Source: JBCBSS01 sp039819065 (GTDB lineage Bacteria > Bacteroidota > Bacteroidia > Cytophagales > Cyclobacteriaceae). From it: a stretch of DNA of 37,890 nucleotides. Position 1 is the first letter of the stretch, and each line of letters begins with the position of its first letter. Position numbers and translations under genes: made by a program. The notes below the pieces were generated by a model. That model searched no databases and was not told the origin of the DNA. It was given only the letters and a program-made list of their open reading frames with translations. Positions 18,770 to 27,072 of the stretch are shown here, in pieces. The stretch is from positions 1-37,890 of the forward strand of contig JBCBSS010000073.1 in NCBI GenBank assembly GCA_039819065.1, written 5' to 3'.

Positions 18770-19588
18770 TCAGCGCTTCTGCTTACCCAAAAGCTTGCTT
18801 TTTCTTGACAACTTACGATAAAAATAAAGCGCCGAGGCAATGAAAAATATAGAGACAAATTGAGCATGTGAGAGTAGTCCTTCTATTATATAACCTCGTG
18901 TGACATCACCTCTGAATATCTCAACGATAGAACGACCCACAGCGTATAGCATGAGGTAAGTTAAAAACAACTGACCGTCGAATTTCTGGTATCTTTTAAG
19001 TACCATGAGTATGACAAAAATGACGAATATCATAGAGGCACTGTAGAGCTGAGTAGGGTGCAGGTGTGTATGTAATGGCTTCGCCAGGCAGTGAGGATCG
19101 TTGAACATTACTGATAATGGCCCTTTCCAGGGAACCCCGTAACAACAGCCTGCCATGAAGCAACCAATGCGGCCAAACATATGCACAATGCATGCGGTGA
19201 TGGCCATGATGTCCAGCATTTGATAAACCGGTAGCTTATACTTTTTAAAGAAAATCAGCATGACTGGGATCACAAAGGTTAGTGAACCGTAAAATACAAA
19301 GCCTCTACCGCTGAACAGCTTGCCCGGATTATCGGAGTAATATGAAGGACTTTCAAAGAAGAGGAAAGCTTTGCCACCCACGAAAGCGGCCACTATGATG
19401 AGCAGAAACAGGATGTTAATATCATCGAACTTTACCTGAAACCTTTGCTTAGCCTGTCTAGCTGTATAGACTATTCCTGATATGGCTCCTATAGCAATGA
19501 AAAAACCATAGGAATAGATCGTAATAGTGGCCGGGAGAAAACCCTGAAGGAACTCCGGGACAGGGATGTTGAATAGTATAGGATGCAT
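18770..19588 (-). CDS. Lgt-family (prolipoprotein diacylglyceryl transferase-like) membrane protein
   Basis: 272 residues, about seven transmembrane helices, normal Lgt length. The Lgt signature region is present as GRIGCFMAGCCYG (139-151), along with HPTQLY (177-182) and R219-x-x-x-E223 before FRGD. Compared with E. coli Lgt, R143, G154, R239 and E243 appear retained (R140, G151, R219, E223), but N146 and E151 are Cys here (C143, C148) and the H103 position appears to be Tyr100. It is therefore probably a paralogue of the family rather than the housekeeping Lgt, or a divergent enzyme. It sits between an arginase-family gene and the J-domain gene in a leftward operon. Confidence 0.75.
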   Translation of the reverse strand: MHPILFNIPVPEFLQGFLPATITIYSYGFFIAIGAISGIVYTARQAKQRFQVKFDDINILFLLIIVAAFVGGKAFLFFESPSYYSDNPGKLFSGRGFVFYGSLTFVIPVMLIFFKKYKLPVYQMLDIMAITACIVHMFGRIGCFMAGCCYGVPWKGPLSVMFNDPHCLAKPLHTHLHPTQLYSASMIFVIFVILMVLKRYQKFDGQLFLTYLMLYAVGRSIVEIFRGDVTRGYIIEGLLSHAQFVSIFFIASALYFYRKLSRKSKLLGKQKR

Positions 19589-19629
19589 GTGGCTTGGATT
19601 AGATGAAAGTTCAAATATAACGACCTGAT

Positions 19630-20475
19630 CTAAATGGAAGTAAATTCCTGAATCATTCTAGCAGCCAATAAGGCGGTCATACCACTAACGTCGTACTTTG
19701 GAATGTATTCAGTGATGTCCAGACTCATAATGGGCAAATGCTTCAAAGCGTTGATCAAAGCCAATAACTTAACCGAAGCAAGTCCTCCCGGAACAGGACA
19801 CCCTACACCTGGTGCAAAAGCCGGATCGACCACATCAAGGTCTATACACAATTGAATGACTTCAACGCTTTCTAGGTGATTTGTAATGGCTTCAACGATC
19901 TGTTGGATTCCCATCAATTCTATATCCATGGCAGAATAATAAGGCATACCGACCTGTTCAATGGCTTCATATTCTCGTCGCTCAGTGTTTCGAATACCTA
20001 GCAGGACGCAGTTTTCAGGAGCTATGTGCGGTAGGCGTATCATATCAGCCAATACGGAACCGAAGTAAGGCCTGTCTGCCGAGACCATATCAGGATGTGA
20101 GTCAAAGTAAATGACACCCGTCTTTTTACCGATATGTTGCAAGGCCTGGGCTATCCCCAATTTGATGGTGCATGTACCACCGATAGCCATTACTTTTTTC
20201 CCCTGAGCAAAATCTTTGCTCAATTCATCCTCAATGATCTTTAAGTCTTCCAGCACATCCGATGATGGCAAATTCAAATCACCGGCATCCCAAACCGACG
20301 GATTCTCTTTTCCCTTTTCCGGAGCATACAAATTGGCTGAGGCTTTTCTGATCTCATTAGGCGCGCTCAACCTTCCTTGCCTTTCAGAGGTAGCACCAGC
20401 TTCGGTGGGTAGACCTCTTATTACATATTCGGCTTGTTCATATGAATGGGCTTTGACTATTTCAAAGGTCGACAT
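19630..20475 (-). CDS. Arginase/agmatinase-family ureohydrolase-like protein
   Basis: 281 residues, a normal length. Metal-site motifs of the family are recognisable: D125-S-H127-P-D129 (DAHxD), D212-L-D214 with D217-P (SxDxDxxDP) and the TEY-I-P element near 255. The first motif, usually G-G-D-H-S, is G-G-T-C-T (99-103), replacing the histidine ligand of one manganese by Cys102. Related family members with Cys here exist, so it may bind one metal or act on another substrate; formimidoylglutamate, agmatine and guanidino compounds are all possible. It is 41 bases upstream of the Lgt-like gene in the same leftward run. Confidence 0.75.
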   Translation of the reverse strand: MSTFEIVKAHSYEQAEYVIRGLPTEAGATSERQGRLSAPNEIRKASANLYAPEKGKENPSVWDAGDLNLPSSDVLEDLKIIEDELSKDFAQGKKVMAIGGTCTIKLGIAQALQHIGKKTGVIYFDSHPDMVSADRPYFGSVLADMIRLPHIAPENCVLLGIRNTERREYEAIEQVGMPYYSAMDIELMGIQQIVEAITNHLESVEVIQLCIDLDVVDPAFAPGVGCPVPGGLASVKLLALINALKHLPIMSLDITEYIPKYDVSGMTALLAARMIQEFTSI

Positions 20476-20514
20476 CAGTTTTGCTGGTTAAAGAATATAA
20501 AGATCAGAGAAGGC

Positions 20515-20931
20515 TTATTTTCTTTTTAAGGTCATTTTGATACTTCCAAGTGGACCTAATTCCTGAGAAAGTATCATGCTATTCTCGGTGAGTTTTGCAA
20601 TGACAAAGCTGCCTGCTGATTCTCCACCCTTATTTGCAAAAGATAGTTTTTTCTCATTCGCTTGAAGCGACCATGTTCCTGTTTCTAATGGCAAAGAAGA
20701 TTGGTGTGCGTAAGCCCCGTCTGATCCGAAAGTATAGGTAGAAGATAATTGGCTACTCCGTACTGTATTGATCAATTGAGGAGCTAGTTCTTCTGTATCT
20801 ACGTCGAAGGAGGTGACTTTCCATATACCGCTGATATTCTCTTCATTCAATTCTACCTCTGAGCTACCACAAGATGATACCAAAAGGCAGAAGATGAGTA
20901 ATGTTTTAAATTGAAGCGTTTTGATGCGCAT
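20515..20931 (-). CDS. Lipocalin-like lipoprotein
   Basis: 138 residues. A signal peptide ends in lipobox V-S-S-C with the lipidated Cys at 21. The mature domain has the pattern of Bacteroidota lipocalin-like proteins: ISGIWKVTSFDV at the start of the barrel, TYTFGSDGAYAHQS, ETGTWSLQANEKKLSF and a closing SIKMTLKRK strand. A ligand cannot be predicted. It is first of the leftward run 20931-17514, 39 bases before the arginase-family gene. Confidence 0.75.
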   Translation of the reverse strand: MRIKTLQFKTLLIFCLLVSSCGSSEVELNEENISGIWKVTSFDVDTEELAPQLINTVRSSQLSSTYTFGSDGAYAHQSSLPLETGTWSLQANEKKLSFANKGGESAGSFVIAKLTENSMILSQELGPLGSIKMTLKRK

Positions 20932-21008
20932 GTCAAATGATTAGGTCTGGAGATTTATTTGTCAATAAATCTAGGCCATTTGTGAAAATCCTCCAAAGCG
21001 TCATGCGG

Positions 21009-21077
21009 CGACATTTTGGTCGTTTGTTTTTTTTTGATTTGTAATTAGCTTGCGCAACCTGACGATAAACAAGTTGC
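21009..21077 (+). promoter_or_regulatory. Possible structured leader upstream of metY
   Basis: A short CGAC/GTCG stem (21009-21022) is followed by TTTG and nine Ts, and a second hairpin GCAAC (21054-21058) / GTTGC (21073-21077) follows 80 bases before the metY start. I cannot match this to a known SAM riboswitch class, so this is only a candidate attenuator-like leader; the first stem is short and could be chance. Confidence 0.2.
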
Positions 21078-21158
21078 TCATCGGAACGATACTGGGCAGA
21101 ATGTGTTAACCATCAGTAGTAAGCCCAAAAACGATTACTATTTACCCATCATTATACA

Positions 21159-22454
21159 ATGAGTGAAAAAAGAAAATTTGGTTTTGAAACCAAAATGCTC
21201 CACGCTGGTCATATTCCTGATGCCATAACCGGAGCGAGAGCAGTACCTATCTATCAAACCACTTCTTACGTTTTCGATAGCGCGGACCACGCGGCACAGC
21301 TTTTCGAATTGAAGCAATACGGGAATATTTATTCTCGTATCAATAACCCTACGACAGCGGTGTTTGAAGAGAGAATGGCTTCCCTTGAAAATGGAACCGG
21401 TGCCGTCGCTACGTCAAGTGGGATGGCCGCTCAATTCAATACGTTGATGACGTTGTTGCAACCGGGTGATGAACTCGTGGCTTCCTCACACTTATATGGA
21501 GGTACCTATACACAGTTCGAGCACACCATGAAAAAGCTCTCTATTACAGTACATTTCGTGGACCCGACGGACATCAAGAATTGGGAAGAGGCGATTACGC
21601 CCAAAACCAAAGCACTTTATGGTGAGACTATCGGTAATCCAAAAGGCAGTATCATGGATTTTGAAAAGGTAGCAGCATTGGCCAAGTCGCACAATATGCC
21701 CTTGATCATCGACAATACCATGGCTACCCCATATCTCTGCCAGCCTTTAGAATGGGGTGCTGACATTGTGGTGCATTCTGCTACTAAGTTCATTGGAGGA
21801 CATGGTAATTCGCTAGGTGGAGTGATTGTAGAATCGGGTAGGTTTGACTACAGTGATTATCCTTCTATTGCAGATCCTTCTCCATCATATCACAATCTCA
21901 AATTCTACGAAAACTTTGGGTACTACGGCTTCTTGATGAAAGCCCGTGTGGAGACGCTTAGGGATACAGGTAGTAGTATTTCACCTTTCAATGCCTTTAT
22001 GCTCATCCAGGGATTAGAAACGCTTTCTGTTAGAATGGATCGGCATGTGGAGAATGCTAAAGCAGTGGCTAAGTTTCTATCCGAGCACCCAGCAGTAGAA
22101 TGGGTGAATTATGCCGGATTGGAGGACAACGAATTCCACGAATTAGCGAAGAAATATACACCCAAAGGACCAGGCGCTGTGTTCTCATTTGGATTGAAAG
22201 CGGATGGAAGCGACGCTCGCCAAAAGGGTAAAGACTTTATAGAATCACTACAACTATTCTCACACCTAGCTAACATCGGTGATGCCAGAAGTTTAGTGAT
22301 ACATCCGGGTTCTACCACCCACCAACAGCTTTCCGATGAGGAATTGGAAAGAGCCGGTGTCGACCCTGGTTTAATAAGATTATCAATAGGATTAGAAACT
22401 TTAGACGATTTAATATGGGACTTGGAACAAGCCTTTCATGCGATATCTCGATGA
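21159..22454 (+). CDS. metY: O-acetylhomoserine aminocarboxypropyltransferase (sulfhydrylase)
   Basis: 431 residues, the length typical of MetY rather than the ~390 of MetB/MetC. It is a fold-type I PLP enzyme: YSRINNPTTAVFEERMASLE near the N-terminus, ATSSGMAAQF, and the PLP lysine in HSATKFIGGHGNSLGG at Lys210. It uses O-acetyl-L-homoserine and sulfide to make homocysteine, the direct sulfhydrylation route to methionine, in the cytosol. Its TGA stop is overlapped by the ATG of the CoA-binding gene (ATGA), so the two are translationally coupled. Confidence 0.93.
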   Translation: MSEKRKFGFETKMLHAGHIPDAITGARAVPIYQTTSYVFDSADHAAQLFELKQYGNIYSRINNPTTAVFEERMASLENGTGAVATSSGMAAQFNTLMTLLQPGDELVASSHLYGGTYTQFEHTMKKLSITVHFVDPTDIKNWEEAITPKTKALYGETIGNPKGSIMDFEKVAALAKSHNMPLIIDNTMATPYLCQPLEWGADIVVHSATKFIGGHGNSLGGVIVESGRFDYSDYPSIADPSPSYHNLKFYENFGYYGFLMKARVETLRDTGSSISPFNAFMLIQGLETLSVRMDRHVENAKAVAKFLSEHPAVEWVNYAGLEDNEFHELAKKYTPKGPGAVFSFGLKADGSDARQKGKDFIESLQLFSHLANIGDARSLVIHPGSTTHQQLSDEELERAGVDPGLIRLSIGLETLDDLIWDLEQAFHAISR

Positions 22455-22954
22455 ACACCAACCTCTCAGAAGAGGATAGGTTCAAATATCAAAACCCGGA
22501 CACCATAAGAAATGTGCTGGGTACGCTTAAGACAGTAGCCGTAGTGGGATTATCAAGCAACCCGCAAAGGCCAAGTAACTTTGTAGGGTCATACCTACAT
22601 GCGGAGGGATACAAAGTTGTTCCGGTCAACCCAAGAGAAACAGAAGTGTTCGGCCAACAATCATATCCAGATTTAAAAAGCATACCCTTTCCTGTTGATG
22701 TGGTAGATATTTTCAGACACCCATCAGCCGCTATGGAATTGGTTCAAGATGCTATTGAGATCAAGGCTAAAGTAATTTGGATGCAGTTAACCATCGTGAA
22801 TAGGGATGCAGCAGAATTAGCCCGCGAGGCTGGCCTCACCGTGATCATGGATAAGTGTATGAAAATGGAGCATGGCCGCTACAATGGCAACCTCCATTGG
22901 GTAGGTATGAACACCGAGATCATTACTGCTAAGAAGGTATCGAGGTTATTCTAG
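22451..22954 (+). CDS. CoA-binding domain protein (YccU-like)
   Basis: 167 residues from the ATG at 22451, which overlaps the metY stop as ATGA; a farther upstream ATG at 22415 exists in frame but lies inside metY and is less likely. The Rossmann-like CoA-binding domain is clear: VAVVGLSSNPQRPSNFVGSY, YKVVPVNPRE, then DVVDIFRHP and IVNRDAAELAREAGL-TVIMDKCMKMEH. YccU-like proteins bind CoA and are often linked to sulfur or acyl metabolism; a precise role is unknown. Coupling to MetY suggests a function in sulfur assimilation. Confidence 0.88.
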   Translation: MNTNLSEEDRFKYQNPDTIRNVLGTLKTVAVVGLSSNPQRPSNFVGSYLHAEGYKVVPVNPRETEVFGQQSYPDLKSIPFPVDVVDIFRHPSAAMELVQDAIEIKAKVIWMQLTIVNRDAAELAREAGLTVIMDKCMKMEHGRYNGNLHWVGMNTEIITAKKVSRLF

Positions 22955-22977
22955 GTTAGCTTAAAATATTAACGATA

Positions 22978-23031
22978 GCGCGGGTTTGTAACGCGTGGTT
23001 ATTTATTTAAACGAACGCGTTGCAAACGCGC
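22978..23031. repeat. Long GC-rich inverted repeat at head of the tandem array
   Basis: A left arm at 22978-22996 (GCGCGGGTTTGTAACGCGT) pairs with a right arm at 23015-23031 (ACGCGTTGCAAACGCGC), giving a hairpin with one small bulge and one mismatch around an AT-rich loop. The right arm recurs in each copy of the array, but only the first copy keeps the left arm. Confidence 0.65.
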
Positions 23032-23640
23032 TCAATCAAGGATTCTAGACAGTTTAAAAGCTTTCTAAGATTGCCCGGATAAACCGTGCAATGACGCCCG
23101 GAATAAAGTTAGCATCGTCATTCCCCGGTTTGCGACGTAGGAGTAAATCCGGAGAATCCCCAACCCTAACGACCTTTCGTCAGGTCGAAAGACCTGACTA
23201 CACCATACTTGCCCGCCGAAGCTTTAGCGCAGGCAGGCTTATTTATTTAAACATACGCGTTGCAAACGTGCTCGATCCAGGATTCTAGACAGTTTAAAAG
23301 CTTTCTAAGATTGTTCGGATAAACCGCGCAATGACGCCCGGAATAAAGTTAGCATCGTCATTCCCCGGTTTGCGACGTAGGAGTAAATCCGGAGAATCCC
23401 TAACCCTAATGACCTTTCGTCAGGTCGAAAGACCTGACTACACCATACTTGCCCGCCGAAGCTTTAGCGCAGGCAGGCTTATTTAAACGAACGTGTTGCA
23501 AACGCGCTCAATCAAGGATTCTAGACAGTTTAAAAGCTTTCTAAGATTGCCCGGATAAACCGTGCAATGACGTCCAGAATAAAGTTAGCATCGTCATTCC
23601 CCGGTTTACGACGAAGGAGAAAATCCGGGGAATCTCTAGG
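23001..23640. repeat. Tandem array of 240-bp unit (about 2.6 copies)
   Basis: Copy 1 begins at 23001, copy 2 at 23241 (exact 240-base period) and copy 3 at 23481, shortened by 4 bases near its start and truncated around 23640. Copies 1 and 2 differ at only about ten positions. Each unit has TTGCAAACG-type ends, AAAGCTTT, an imperfect inverted repeat (ATTCCCCGG...CCGGAGAAT; nearly perfect in copy 3, with CCGGGGAAT), a palindrome around GTCAGGTCGAAAGACCTGAC and, in full copies, CCGCCGAAGCTTTAGCGCAG. The mosaic of palindromes suggests a REP- or MITE-like element duplicated in place. Confidence 0.8.
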
Positions 23641-23826
23641 GTAACCGCGAGATCTCTACCTAATCCACCCCCAACCCCCGCCAGCGTGGGACAACCAGAG
23701 TTCCAGTGAGCTCTTTGTTTCAACTTGCTTCTATCTATTTCTACTTATTTCTTTTATCTGCCAAGAAGGAATAAGCGTGTCATTTCAAACCGACTTCTGA
23801 GACGCCCTTGTTTATCAAAAATCAAA

Positions 23827-24795
23827 TTAATTAGTTTCGAGCTTAGCCCTTTTGAATAAAGTAGGCTTCAACACGCTTCTCCAACTGAACCCTTCTAGGA
23901 TCAGTGCGACCAAAGGTAGACCGGCATGTGGTATTCTATACACCGTTTCAAAAGTCCATTGATGCAGCGTCTGTCCTGCGAAATTCATATCGAAATTCGC
24001 TACTATTCTTGCCAGTGAGGTCAATACACCCCAGATAACAGCATAAATCAAAGATACTCTTGCCGCATGGGGCATGAACATGCCAAAAGCGATCACGAAG
24101 TCCATGATACCCGCCACCATCAGGATGGTATGAGCGGCAGGTTCGCTTATCCCTAAAATGTTGATCACCATATCCACAAAATTCCCAGGCCGAGGGTAGA
24201 AGTTTACCGCATACAGACCATGGCAAATGAAAGTCAATGCTGTAGCTGTTTTGGCTATCAGTACAAAACTTCTGACTTTGATCTGACTGAATAGTGCCAG
24301 GTATAGCAATATCGGGCTCATAAACTGGGCCGAGTACTCGAAGAACTGCCCCACATGAAAGAATTTCTCTTTGCAGTATAAAAAAGCTAAAAACGCTAAG
24401 CAGAATGCGCCTACTAAAAGCATTCTGCCAATTGCCTTCATATTACCTTTGACGAATAAGGCCATAAAAGCCAGCATCAGATAGAAAAAGCCAAAACATC
24501 GCGTGATGCCTTGAATGTAGGCATCGGTCGTTTCGCTGGTCACATATTCATACCAGGACATGTTGGTCAATAACTCTATGACAGGTTTCAAGAGGCTTTC
24601 ATCCCAGAGCAGGGTTCTGAAGGGAGCATCCCAAAACAAATGTTGCCAGGCACGACCGGCAAATACAGCGAAACATACAATGCGAAGAATGAGAATGATC
24701 TGTTGCCGGGTACGGCTGTCTGTTGAGAATGGCGTATTTAGTTCAGGCATTTTAGTACTAGCATGGTTAATTCTAAGGGTACTATGATTATACAC
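23827..24795 (-). CDS. Multi-pass membrane protein of unknown function
   Basis: 322 residues from the first Met, or 307 from the Met at 24750 (MPELNTPF), which I find more likely since the first 15 residues are polar. About eight hydrophobic segments follow, starting with the segment IILILRIVCFAVFAGRAWQH. I recognise no catalytic motif. Similar proteins are widespread and unstudied in Bacteroidota. Monocistronic; its 3' end faces the repeat array. Confidence 0.7.
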   Translation of the reverse strand: MYNHSTLRINHASTKMPELNTPFSTDSRTRQQIILILRIVCFAVFAGRAWQHLFWDAPFRTLLWDESLLKPVIELLTNMSWYEYVTSETTDAYIQGITRCFGFFYLMLAFMALFVKGNMKAIGRMLLVGAFCLAFLAFLYCKEKFFHVGQFFEYSAQFMSPILLYLALFSQIKVRSFVLIAKTATALTFICHGLYAVNFYPRPGNFVDMVINILGISEPAAHTILMVAGIMDFVIAFGMFMPHAARVSLIYAVIWGVLTSLARIVANFDMNFAGQTLHQWTFETVYRIPHAGLPLVALILEGFSWRSVLKPTLFKRAKLETN

Positions 24796-24863
24796 CTTTT
24801 ATATTACCCGAATATTAATCCATTGATAAGCTTACTTTATCAGCTGTGCTTCACACCCCTGTC

Positions 24864-24926
24864 GGAGTTATCTCCAAAAGGTCTGACAGAGGCCAGACGA
24901 AATGATAATTAGCTGGAGACAACTCC
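24864..24926. repeat. Compound palindromic element
   Basis: Outer arms GGAGTTATCTCCA (24864-24876) and TGGAGACAACTCC (24914-24926) pair with one mismatch. Inside lies a second stem, GTCTG / CAGAC (24881-24898). Each outer arm is itself nearly palindromic (GGAG...CTCC), so alternative folds are possible. No T-run follows; it could be an interspersed REP-like unit or protein-binding site. Confidence 0.55.
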
Positions 24927-25092
24927 AACGACGGCAAAGAAGGACTATTTTAAAAGTTGCTCATTTTAACGCCAGAATAAACCTTTCTCGGGTTATCAGG
25001 GAGATAGATTTCTCATTACATTCGAAATGACTTTGAAAAAAGCTGTTGTAGTAGCCCCTTTTTTTATAAAAAAAATCGATTGGGCTTACAAC

Positions 25093-25135
25093 CTTTTTGC
25101 TTTAACCCCTGACTTAGATAGTAAAAGCAAAAAAG
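25093..25135 (+). promoter_or_regulatory. AT-rich hairpin at the ribosome binding region
   Basis: CTTTTTGCTTTA (25093-25104) pairs with TAAAAGCAAAAAAG (25122-25135), ending 6 bases before the ATG at 25142. It would cover the translation initiation region of the lipoprotein gene; thermal or translational control is conceivable but unproven. Confidence 0.35.
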
Positions 25136-25141
25136 TAAGTC

Positions 25142-26440
25142 ATGAGCAACGAAAGATTCCTTAGAGTATTATTCATTTTTTGCGTCCCGCTATTGATATA
25201 CGGATGCGATTCTTTAGAGCCTGATGTGTTAAATGTACCTGACGAAGAATTGGTAGAAAGTCAGGATGGGTTTTTCACACAACCGAACTCACCTTTATTG
25301 ATCAACCTTTTCGCAGGATCAGAAGTGAGTACCATTTCTCAAATTTCAGTTGAGATTACCAAAGAAACCAGTCTTGGCGACCTGGAATTATTGGACAACA
25401 GTTTGGTTAAATACACACCTTATCAAAGTACAACCTCGGGTACCGACAGCTTTATTTTCCATGTGATCAATGCTAATGATCGTGTGGTAGATGCTGACAC
25501 GGTGCAGATTATCATTGGAGACAGTATTCCAGACGGACAATGTCTGCCCACTGCAGTGATGGATTACTTTGCTGTGCTAAAAGACACAGAAACGATATTG
25601 GATGTGCTTTCTAACGACGTGTTGGGAAAAGACTCGTTAGCGATAGTAGAGCTAAGCGTTTTTGAAGAACCCACCAACGGGACTGCTGTGGTGGAAGATG
25701 GTAGCCTGATCAAGTACACGCCAGTTCAAGGTTATACAGGTATCGATCAGTTCATCTATTCTATTTCACTAGATCATAAAGAGCAAAATAGCGATAGCGT
25801 TTTTGCCTCACAGCTTTACGCGCTTGTACTGATCGATGTGAGAGAGAAAGACAGTACATGTTTCCTACTCAATAATGATTTCGCCGTTTACAATCAGAAC
25901 TTTGCTGACACGCTGGTCATCGATGTACTTGAAAATGATTTCTTCTGTGATGAAGATAATTTCGGGCCAGTAGAAATCGTAGAGAACTCTCAAATTGCTG
26001 AAGCCTGGGTGGTCAACAACAAGATCCATTACATCAGCTTCTATGACGTACCCACCACCGATAGTCTAAAGTATAGACTTTGCAGCCAGGTACATGATGA
26101 ATGCCAGACCGCTACCGTATACATCCAATTTGAGATAGAAGGTGGTTGTACCACTGATGCAGTAGACGATGTACTTATACTTTCCGATACGACAGTGAAT
26201 GCTGGGTTCATTCCCGTAAGTGTGCTGAACAATGACACCTTATGTGACAGCGTTGGTTACGAGATGGGAGTGGTGCAAAACCCTGCTTACGGTACTGTGA
26301 TGGTAGAGAATGATCAGGTGAAATACTTGCCTGACCCAGAGATATGGACGATGCCACAAACACCGGTTGACACGATAAAATACATACTGTGTGAGGGTAG
26401 TGAATGTGATAGGGCGAATATCATAATCAGTAAAGATTAG
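25142..26440 (+). CDS. Lipoprotein with repeated Big_9/cadherin-like domains
   Basis: 432 residues. Lipobox I-Y-G-C with the lipidated cysteine at 22. The body contains about four repeats of the Big_9/cadherin-like type, each carrying a V-L-x-N-D element followed by G-T-x-x-V and a Y-T-P element: ILDVLSNDVLGKDS...NGTAVVEDGSLIKYTPVQGY (about 155-200), DVLENDFF (about 262), SVLNNDTLCD (about 360) with YGTVMVENDQVKYLPD. This is an exported adhesive or structural surface protein. It precedes the ECF sigma factor and may be its regulatory partner or target. Confidence 0.85.
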   Translation: MSNERFLRVLFIFCVPLLIYGCDSLEPDVLNVPDEELVESQDGFFTQPNSPLLINLFAGSEVSTISQISVEITKETSLGDLELLDNSLVKYTPYQSTTSGTDSFIFHVINANDRVVDADTVQIIIGDSIPDGQCLPTAVMDYFAVLKDTETILDVLSNDVLGKDSLAIVELSVFEEPTNGTAVVEDGSLIKYTPVQGYTGIDQFIYSISLDHKEQNSDSVFASQLYALVLIDVREKDSTCFLLNNDFAVYNQNFADTLVIDVLENDFFCDEDNFGPVEIVENSQIAEAWVVNNKIHYISFYDVPTTDSLKYRLCSQVHDECQTATVYIQFEIEGGCTTDAVDDVLILSDTTVNAGFIPVSVLNNDTLCDSVGYEMGVVQNPAYGTVMVENDQVKYLPDPEIWTMPQTPVDTIKYILCEGSECDRANIIISKD

Positions 26441-26477
26441 ATAGGATTAAAAGTCATCATCATACACCATCAACCAA

Positions 26478-26505
26478 AAACCTGCATCTGAAAAGGTGCA
26501 GGTTT
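26478..26505 (+). terminator. Terminator-like hairpin just upstream of the sigma factor start
   Basis: AAACCTGCATC and GGTGCAGGTTT pair around loop TGAAAA (11-bp stem with one G-T pair). It lacks a T-run (TTTCAACC follows), so termination is likely weak. It sits 38 bases after the lipoprotein stop and 12 bases before the ATG at 26518. Confidence 0.45.
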
Positions 26506-26517
26506 CAACCATTCTAA

Positions 26518-27072
26518 ATGCTAACAGACAAGGAACTTGTAAAAGAATGCCAGCGCAATAACCAAAAAGCGCAGCGCCAATTGTATGAAAAATACAAGGG
26601 CCGCTTGATTGGTTTGTGTTTGCGCTATACCAAGGATCGGGAGTCTGCAGAGGATATCTTTCATGAAGCTTTTATAAAAATATATAGGGAAATCGGTAAT
26701 CTCAGGAAAGTCGAGTCGCTCTACAGTTGGTTAAGGTCAGTCACGATTTCGACCGCTATTAACCATTATCATAAAAACAGAAAACACCAGGATTGCTTGG
26801 GTATAATAGATTTTGAGGAATCAAATAATGACTATGATCGCATTTTTAGTGATTTAAACGCCAAGGAATTATTGGCACTTGTTCAGGCACTGCCTGACGG
26901 TTATCGGGTGGTATTCAACCTCTATGTGATTGACGGCTATAAGCATAAAGAGATCGCCGAGATGTTGGATATCTCCGAAAACACTTCGAAGACGCAATTG
27001 CTGATGGCCAAACGTCAGCTGAAGAAAATACTTGAAGGTATGAACATTACTCGTTATGAAAAAATTAACTGA
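26518..27072 (+). CDS. ECF-type RNA polymerase sigma-70 factor
   Basis: 184 residues, typical for an ECF sigma factor. Region 2 is clear (RQLYEKYKGRLIGLCLRYTK, then ESAEDIFHEAFIKIYR), as is region 4 (LPDGYRVVFNLYVIDGYKHKEIAEMLDIS, recognition helix near ENTSKTQLLMAKRQL). It would redirect RNA polymerase to a stress, surface or polymer regulon. The next gene overlaps its end by 17 bases, so the two are translationally coupled and the partner could be a regulator. Confidence 0.9.
   Translation: MLTDKELVKECQRNNQKAQRQLYEKYKGRLIGLCLRYTKDRESAEDIFHEAFIKIYREIGNLRKVESLYSWLRSVTISTAINHYHKNRKHQDCLGIIDFEESNNDYDRIFSDLNAKELLALVQALPDGYRVVFNLYVIDGYKHKEIAEMLDISENTSKTQLLMAKRQLKKILEGMNITRYEKIN

Larger units (their letters stand above)
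22955..23826. other. Repeat-rich non-coding region
   Basis: 872 bases between convergent genes, filled by a tandem array (22978 to about 23640, listed separately) and then about 190 bases of non-repetitive and pyrimidine-rich sequence. Small ORFs inside (for example 23091-23288) have no protein-like pattern and cross repeat copies. Confidence 0.75.
24796..25141. other. Intergenic region with nested inverted repeats
   Basis: 346 bases between divergent genes without an ORF. It contains a compound palindrome at 24864-24926, an imperfect inverted repeat GTTGTA...AGCCC / GGGCT...TACAAC at about 25046-25093, and an AT-rich hairpin at 25093-25135 just before the next start codon. Confidence 0.6.

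Noticed and set aside
20932..21158. SAM riboswitch upstream of metY
   Set aside because: Short stems and a T-run exist, but neither the SAM-I core nor the SAM-II pseudoknot pattern can be matched by eye, so only a low-confidence leader is listed.
23091..23723. Small ORFs inside the 240-bp tandem array
   Set aside because: They cross repeat boundaries, show no protein pattern, and arise from repeat copies with similar stop-free frames.
22955..23826. CRISPR array
   Set aside because: Repeat period is 240 bases with no alternating short repeat and unique spacer, and no cas gene is present.
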